Of a DNA stretch of 16,082 nt, positions 11,703-16,082 are shown one piece after another. The first letter of the stretch is position 1, and every line of letters begins with the position of its first letter. Source of the DNA: JBKPDV01 sp046728075 (lineage in GTDB: Bacteria > Acidobacteriota > Thermoanaerobaculia > UBA5066 > Gp7-AA6); contig JBKPDV010000003.1 in assembly GCA_046728075.1 (NCBI GenBank), positions 1-16,082 on the forward strand, read 5' to 3'. The translations under genes were made by a program, and so were the position numbers. The notes under the pieces are model-generated. The model made no database searches, was not told where the DNA came from, and saw only the letters and a list, made by a program, of their open reading frames with translations.

Positions 11703-11708
11703 ATTCTA
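11703..11708 (-). promoter_or_regulatory. candidate -10 box TAGAAT for the CDGSH gene
   Basis: TAGAAT on the minus strand, the same hexamer as at the PilZ and lipoprotein genes. Transcription would begin near 11696, about 24 nt before the ATA start. No good -35 is visible. Confidence 0.35.
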
Positions 11709-11943
11709 ACCACCCGCATCGAGGAACCTCGGTTTCGGATCCGCGGGCACTCAGAGAATCGAATTCCGAGGAAATCTGCCAGCCGAATTGGATGTTCTCC
11801 ATCGCGACCGCGCGCCGAGCCTTCAGCGAGAAGCGGATGCGGCAACGAGACGAACTCCCAAAACCCGGCGCCCGGCGACTCGTACATACTCGATCGAGCT
11901 GACGAAGTCGAGGCGGTCCAAGAAACTGGAGAAACGATAAACC

Positions 11944-14022
11944 ATGACCAAGACCATGACCAGGAACTCCTGGAAACTGATCTTCCTAGCGTCACTCCCT
12001 CTCTCCATCTGTATCGATCGCGTGGGCGCTGCGGAGGCTGCGACCAAGACGCGGGTCACTGACCTCGCGGGCATGGACAAGACGGTTCACCCCGGGGACG
12101 ACTTCTACCGCTACGCCAACGGCGGCTGGATGGACGCCACTCCGATTCCGCCCGATCGCTCGAGCTACGGCGGGTTCTCGATCCTCGAAGAAGAAGTCAG
12201 CAAGCGGACCGCGGCTCTGATCCAGGAGGCAGGCAAGTCGAAGGCGGCCGCCGGCTCCGAGGCCGCCCAGGTCGGCGCCTACTACGACGCCTACATGGAC
12301 GAGAAGTCGATCGAGAGAAAAGGGCTCAGTCCTTTGAAGCCCGAGCTCGACGAGATTCGCGCGATTGCGGACCGGAAGGGTCTCTCGCGCGTCCTGGGAC
12401 GCGAGCTGCGCGCCGACGTCGATGCCTTGAATAACACCAACTTCCATACCGACCGGCTGTTCGGCGTCTGGGTGGCGCCGGATTTCGCCAACCCGGACAT
12501 CAACGTTGCCTATCTCATGCAGGGCGGCCTCGGCATGCCCGATCGCGACAACTACACCAACACGGGAGCCAAAGACGCGGAGCTGCAGGCCAAGTACCGC
12601 GCTCACATCGTCGCGGTGCTGAAGCTCGCCCACATTTCCGAGGCGGACGCCAGGGGCGCGCGGATCTATGACCTCGAGGCCAGGATCGCGCAGGCGCATG
12701 TCAGCCGGACCGAGTCGGTGGATGTTCTCAAGGCAAACAATCCCTGGCCGCTCCCGGATTTTCCTGCGAGGGCGCCCGGCCTCGACTGGACGAGCTACTT
12801 CGAGGCCGCGGGTCTCTCCCAGGAACGGATGATCATGGTGTGGCAGCCTTCGGGAGTCTCCGGCATCGCCGGCCTGGTCGGGAGTCAGCCTCTGGCCGTC
12901 TGGAAGGACTATCTGACGTTCCACGCCATCGACCGCGCTTCGCGCCTCCTTCCGAAGGCCTTCGCCGACGAGCGGTTCCGGTTCTACGGCACGGCATTGA
13001 CCGGGGCGCTGGAGCAACGGCCTCGTTGGAAGCGCGCGGTCAACGCCACCAACGACGCGCTCGGCGACGCCGTCGGCAAGCTCTACGTCCAACGCTATTT
13101 TTCTCCGGAGGCCAAGGCGAAGGCGCAGGACATGGTCAGGAACATCGTCGCGGCCTTCCACCGCCGCATCGACAAGCTCGAGTGGATGTCGCTCGAGACG
13201 CGGGCGAAGGCCCGGGCGAAAGTCGAGAGCCTTTACATTGGCATCGGCTATCCCGAGCACTGGCGGGATTATTCCGGGCTCGAGATCGCGCGCGGCGACG
13301 CCCTGGGCAACGCGCAAAGGTCGGAGCTCTTCGATTATCGGAACAGTCTGGCCAAGCTCGGAAAGCCGGTGGACAAGTCCGAATGGTGCATGACGCCGCA
13401 GACCGTCAATGCGGTCAACCTTCCGCTGCAGAACGCGCTGAACTTTCCGGCCGCGATTCTCAATCCTCCGTTCTTTGCCGTCGAGGCGGACCCGGTCGAG
13501 AACTACGGCGCGATCGGCGCCGTGATCGGACATGAGATCAGCCACAGCTTCGACGATCAGGGCGCGCAGTTCGACGCCCGAGGGCGTCTCTTGAACTGGT
13601 GGACGCCGGAAGACTTCGCCCATTTCGCCGCGGCCTCAGACCGGCTCGCGGCTGAGTACGACGCCTACGAGCCGCTGCCCGGCGTGCACGTGAACGGCAA
13701 GCTGACGCTCTCGGAAAACATCGCCGACGTGGCCGGAGTCTCGGCGGCCTTTGACGGCTACCGGAAGGCCTACGGGGACAAACCTGCTCCCGATCTCGAC
13801 GGCTTCACGGGCGATCAGCGCTTCTTCATCGCGTTCGCGCAAGCGTGGCGGGGCAAGGCTCGGCCCGAAGCGCTGCGCAGCGCGCTGATGACGGACGGAC
13901 ATGCTCCGGGGGAGTTTCGCGCCGACACGGTGCGCAACATCGACGCGTGGTACCAGGCCTTCGACGTGCAGCCGAGCCGCAAGCTCTATCTCGCGCCGGA
14001 GGCCCGCGTTCGGGTGTGGTGA
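11944..14022 (+). CDS. secreted M13-family zinc metallopeptidase (neprilysin/PepO-like)
   Basis: 692 residues from the ATG at 11944; a GGAG lies about 12 nt upstream, rather far. Residues 1-32 form a signal peptide (WKLIFLASLPLSICI as hydrophobic core, probable cut after AAEA), so it acts outside the cytoplasm. The N-terminal M13 domain (PF05649) starts with MDKTVHPGDDFYRYANGGWM and includes QVGAYYDAYMDE. The catalytic domain (PF01431) has the substrate-binding NALNFP at 497-502 and zinc-binding HEISH at 530-534. The third ligand is Glu591, in ENIAD with Asp595. His653 and Arg659 (HAPGEFR) match the transition-state residues. It ends in RVRVW, the usual M13 C-terminus. All catalytic residues are intact and length is normal. 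M13 enzymes cleave oligopeptides on the amino side of hydrophobic residues. It is divergent from the CDGSH gene. Confidence 0.95.
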   Translation: MTKTMTRNSWKLIFLASLPLSICIDRVGAAEAATKTRVTDLAGMDKTVHPGDDFYRYANGGWMDATPIPPDRSSYGGFSILEEEVSKRTAALIQEAGKSKAAAGSEAAQVGAYYDAYMDEKSIERKGLSPLKPELDEIRAIADRKGLSRVLGRELRADVDALNNTNFHTDRLFGVWVAPDFANPDINVAYLMQGGLGMPDRDNYTNTGAKDAELQAKYRAHIVAVLKLAHISEADARGARIYDLEARIAQAHVSRTESVDVLKANNPWPLPDFPARAPGLDWTSYFEAAGLSQERMIMVWQPSGVSGIAGLVGSQPLAVWKDYLTFHAIDRASRLLPKAFADERFRFYGTALTGALEQRPRWKRAVNATNDALGDAVGKLYVQRYFSPEAKAKAQDMVRNIVAAFHRRIDKLEWMSLETRAKARAKVESLYIGIGYPEHWRDYSGLEIARGDALGNAQRSELFDYRNSLAKLGKPVDKSEWCMTPQTVNAVNLPLQNALNFPAAILNPPFFAVEADPVENYGAIGAVIGHEISHSFDDQGAQFDARGRLLNWWTPEDFAHFAAASDRLAAEYDAYEPLPGVHVNGKLTLSENIADVAGVSAAFDGYRKAYGDKPAPDLDGFTGDQRFFIAFAQAWRGKARPEALRSALMTDGHAPGEFRADTVRNIDAWYQAFDVQPSRKLYLAPEARVRVW

Positions 14023-14087
14023 CGCGCGGCGCCGGCTCGCGCCGTTCCCGGAATCGGGGTTAGCGAACCTGCGCCGGCTCTTGTCGG

Positions 14088-14615
14088 CTAATCCTCGTCC
14101 AGGTACTCCTGCGGAACGTCATCCTCGGGGACCTGGCGCGTCCGTACTCCGCCTTTGTCGGCGTCGGGCGCATTCTCGACTCCGCTGACGACTCCCGCCT
14201 CGAAGGCCTGCCCCTCTTCGAGAAGCTCCTCCACGCTCTCCGAATCGGCGATCTCGGCTCTCGACAGTCCTTCCGTATCGCCGGATTGACCGCCGGCCTC
14301 CGCGCCGAGCCCGCGCTGTTCCCACGGCGAGTCGGCGGCGGATCTGCGAGCCCGGTCTCGATCGGTCGCCGGAGGAAGTCCCCTTCGTCTGCCGGAGGTT
14401 TTCCTGAGGGCCGCCTTCTTGACGGGCGCCCTCTTGATGGCCGCCTTTCCGCGGGCGGCCTTCTTGCCGGTTGCCGCCTTCTTGCGGGAAGTCTTCCTGC
14501 TTCCCCGCGCCGCGCGGGACCGGGACGTGCGCCTGGCGGCAACTTTCTTCTTCTGCGCCCTGCTTTTGTCTTTCCGTTTCTTTTTCACCATGACTTTCCG
14601 TTTCCTTTTCACCAT
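14088..14615 (-). CDS. histone H1-like Lys/Ala-rich protein with conserved-looking acidic C-terminus
   Basis: 175 residues, ATG at 14615-14613. Residues 1-80 are almost wholly Lys, Arg, Ala, Ser and Thr (KKKVAARRTS, RKKAATGKKAARGKAA), like the tails of bacterial H1-like DNA-binding proteins. Residues about 112-175 are acidic: SRAEIADSESVEELLEEGQA, then EAGVVSGVENAPDAD and VRTRQVPEDDVPQEYLDED. The acidic part looks conserved rather than low-complexity, and I believe similar tails occur in other environmental bacteria, often without the basic half. The basic half may bind nucleic acid; the role of the acidic half is unknown. The first 24 bases are tandemly duplicated, so there are two candidate starts, 14615 and 14591; neither has a strong Shine-Dalgarno. 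The gene converges on the M13 gene, with 65 bases between stops and no clear terminator. Confidence 0.75.
   Translation of the reverse strand: MVKRKRKVMVKKKRKDKSRAQKKKVAARRTSRSRAARGSRKTSRKKAATGKKAARGKAAIKRAPVKKAALRKTSGRRRGLPPATDRDRARRSAADSPWEQRGLGAEAGGQSGDTEGLSRAEIADSESVEELLEEGQAFEAGVVSGVENAPDADKGGVRTRQVPEDDVPQEYLDED
14568..14615 (-). repeat. 24-bp tandem duplication at the start of the histone-like gene
   Basis: Two adjacent 24-bp units, each beginning with ATGGTGAAAA, identical at 22 of 24 positions. They encode MVKRKRKV and MVKKKRKD, so the start codon itself is duplicated. Confidence 0.85.
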
Positions 14616-14739
14616 GACAGGACTCTACATCCATGAGGAGGAGGCCGGCGAGCCGGTAAACGGAGCGTCCGCGGTCGGGGCAGCGGTTTACAATTGTCGG
14701 ATCCGCAACAATTCTGCTCTCGTGGGGCGTCGGGAAGCT

Positions 14740-16082
14740 GTGAGGTTTTGGGCTGCACTCGTGGCGGCCGCCGTCTCGAGCCTCGCGGCCGGCACCGCCC
14801 GCGGCAACACCTTTCTCGTTCACTCCGGCGATCCCTGGTGCGGTGTCGTCAATGCGGCCTCCCCTGGCGACACCATCCTTTTCGCGGCCGGGACCTACCC
14901 GGACACTTGCTCGATCGTGGCCTCGGGCACGTCGGGCGCGTCGATCACTCTGCGCTCGCAGACCGCGGCTCCCGCCGACCGCGCCTTCCTGGCCTACGCC
15001 GGCTCGAGCAGCAACATCATCGACGTGTACGGTTCGTACATCACGATCCGCTGGCTCACCTTTGGACCGACCGCGGCCGGCGCGGGCGTCAACCCGCTGA
15101 AGTTGCGAAGCAACAATATAGGTATTGTAATCGATCAGAACGTTTTCCAGGGAACCGATATCGCCGTCGCCGCGAATTCCAGCGGCGTCACCTACCAGGA
15201 CATTTCGGTCACGAACAATGTGCTGACGAATCTGCAATCGACCGGGCTGTACTTCGGGTGTCACGATGGCATTGCCTGCCATGCCGTCAACATCCTGATT
15301 CGCGGGAATCTGATCCACACCGTCCAGCCTGGCGATGGCGTGGGCTATGGCCTGGAGATCAAGTTGAACTCCTACGCCACGATCATCGAGAATACCGTCT
15401 ACGGCTCGCAGGGCCCCGGCATCGAGGTCTATGGATCCAACCGGGGCGATCCCCCGAGCATCGTCGAGCGCAACTACGTCGAGGGTGCCGTGACGGATGC
15501 CGGCATCAACGTCGGCGGCGGGCCCGCCATCGTGCGCAACAACATCGTCGTGGGCAACCAGTACAACGGGATCTGGGCTCAGGACTACAACGGCCGGGGC
15601 CTGCAGCAGAATGTCTGGATCGTCAACAACACGGTCCTGAACAATCCGACCGGCGGCATCAAGGTCAGCAACTGGCGGGCCGGCGCAGGAAACGTGCTGG
15701 CGTTCAATGCCATCGCTCCTCTCGGCGGCACCCCCGCCCTGACGCCGGCTTCACCGGTGGCCGACGTGCTCGTAGGAAACAGCGCCTGCAGCCCGGCGTC
15801 GGGCTGTTTCGATCAGCCGAATACGTCCCCCTACGATCTCTGGCCAGTGGCCGGCGGACCGCTCATCGGTGGGGCGGGGAGCGGCGCCGAGCCCTGGCGC
15901 GTAACCGACGACTTCCTTTGCGCAACGCGAGGAAGTGCGGCCGATGTCGGAGCGATGCAAAGGGTCTCGCCAGGGAGCGGGCCTTTGCTCGGGAACGGAA
16001 ACGCCAGACCACCCTGCGGCTCGACCGCCCCGGCGATCTTTTCGATCACTCCGACGTTCGGGCCGCTCGCGGGAGGAACGCT
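14740..16082 (+). CDS. secreted right-handed parallel beta-helix protein with IPT/TIG domain (partial, runs off the right edge)
   Basis: The frame is open from a GTG at 14740 to the end of the window, 447 codons, with no stop. Residues 1-22 are a signal peptide (hydrophobic core WAALVAAAVSSLAAG); a GTG at 14722 is an alternative start. The next part reads GDPWCGVVNAASPGDTILFA and AGTYPDTCSI, the usual opening of Pel-type beta-helix proteins, where a repeated sheet begins with a generic pulse of 'content created per unit'. Repeats follow with the typical N-N pattern: SNNIGIVIDQNVF, VTNNVLTNL, IRGNLIHTV, IENTVYGS, ERNYVEG, VRNNIVVGN and VNNTVLNNPTGGI (PF13229-like). About six cysteines suggest disulfides. 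The last visible residues, IFSITPTFGPLAGGT, are the start of an IPT/TIG domain (PF01833). It is probably an exported or surface carbohydrate-binding or lyase protein; no catalytic motif is recognisable. Confidence 0.88.
   Translation, partial: MRFWAALVAAAVSSLAAGTARGNTFLVHSGDPWCGVVNAASPGDTILFAAGTYPDTCSIVASGTSGASITLRSQTAAPADRAFLAYAGSSSNIIDVYGSYITIRWLTFGPTAAGAGVNPLKLRSNNIGIVIDQNVFQGTDIAVAANSSGVTYQDISVTNNVLTNLQSTGLYFGCHDGIACHAVNILIRGNLIHTVQPGDGVGYGLEIKLNSYATIIENTVYGSQGPGIEVYGSNRGDPPSIVERNYVEGAVTDAGINVGGGPAIVRNNIVVGNQYNGIWAQDYNGRGLQQNVWIVNNTVLNNPTGGIKVSNWRAGAGNVLAFNAIAPLGGTPALTPASPVADVLVGNSACSPASGCFDQPNTSPYDLWPVAGGPLIGGAGSGAEPWRVTDDFLCATRGSAADVGAMQRVSPGSGPLLGNGNARPPCGSTAPAIFSITPTFGPLAGGT

Noticed and set aside
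11992..13623. 543-codon minus-strand open frame opposite the M13 peptidase
   Set aside because: Shadow of a gene with intact HEISH and ENIAD motifs on the plus strand.
14119..15318. 399-codon minus-strand open frame
   Set aside because: It lies antisense to the beta-helix gene and out of frame with the histone-like gene; composition is shadow-like.

Overview
The window is GC-rich, single-copy-looking bacterial chromosome, with no tRNA, rRNA, insertion sequence or CRISPR array that I can see. The gene mix suggests an Acidobacteriota-like or similar environmental bacterium: a long ICL2-type isocitrate lyase, a secreted M13 metallopeptidase, a pseudopilin carrying the LLPAVQKVREAARR signature, TPR lipoproteins, and a Lys/Ala-rich histone-like protein with an acidic tail. 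This placement is inference; no marker gene is present.

Layout. Plus strand, left end: the 3' end of an unknown gene (1-156), a small three-helix membrane protein (206-601) and a TPR lipoprotein (781-2289). A hairpin then separates this block from a long minus-strand run that reads leftward from 11672 to 2399. In transcription order the run holds: a CDGSH iron-sulfur protein (11672-11436), an EF-hand pseudopilin (11142-10048), a PilZ protein (9916-9596), a six-helix membrane protein (9429-8839), a Gly/His-rich exported protein (8750-8085), a 52-residue candidate RiPP precursor (7902-7744), its radical SAM/SPASM maturase (7729-6143), a small lipoprotein (6093-5563), isocitrate lyase (5415-3139) and a PRC-barrel protein (2800-2399). 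Right end: the M13 peptidase (plus, 11944-14022), the histone-like protein (minus, 14615-14088), and a secreted parallel beta-helix protein (plus, from 14740). The beta-helix protein runs off the right edge just as an IPT/TIG domain begins.

How the genes work together. The clearest functional unit is the peptide plus radical SAM pair at 7902-6143. A Lys-rich leader carries an L-x-D-L-x4-K-x-V-x-GG type motif and is followed by a short cysteine-free core containing FSGFSG. The peptide stop codon lies 14 nt before the ATG of a maturase that has a putative N-terminal recognition domain, a CX3CX2C radical SAM core and a reduced SPASM region. A small lipoprotein follows after 49 nt. No transporter or protease for the peptide is visible. 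The other genes are metabolic (glyoxylate shunt), envelope or secretion related (pseudopilin, beta-helix, M13, lipoproteins) and regulatory (PilZ, PRC-barrel), with no obvious common pathway.

Expression signals of note. Two genes (206-601 and 11672-11436) have an ideal GGAGG placed exactly 7 nt before an in-frame ATA, with no ATG nearby. A TAGAAT hexamer sits just upstream of three minus-strand genes (CDGSH, lipoprotein, PilZ). The PilZ copy has a matching -35 and would give a leaderless transcript.
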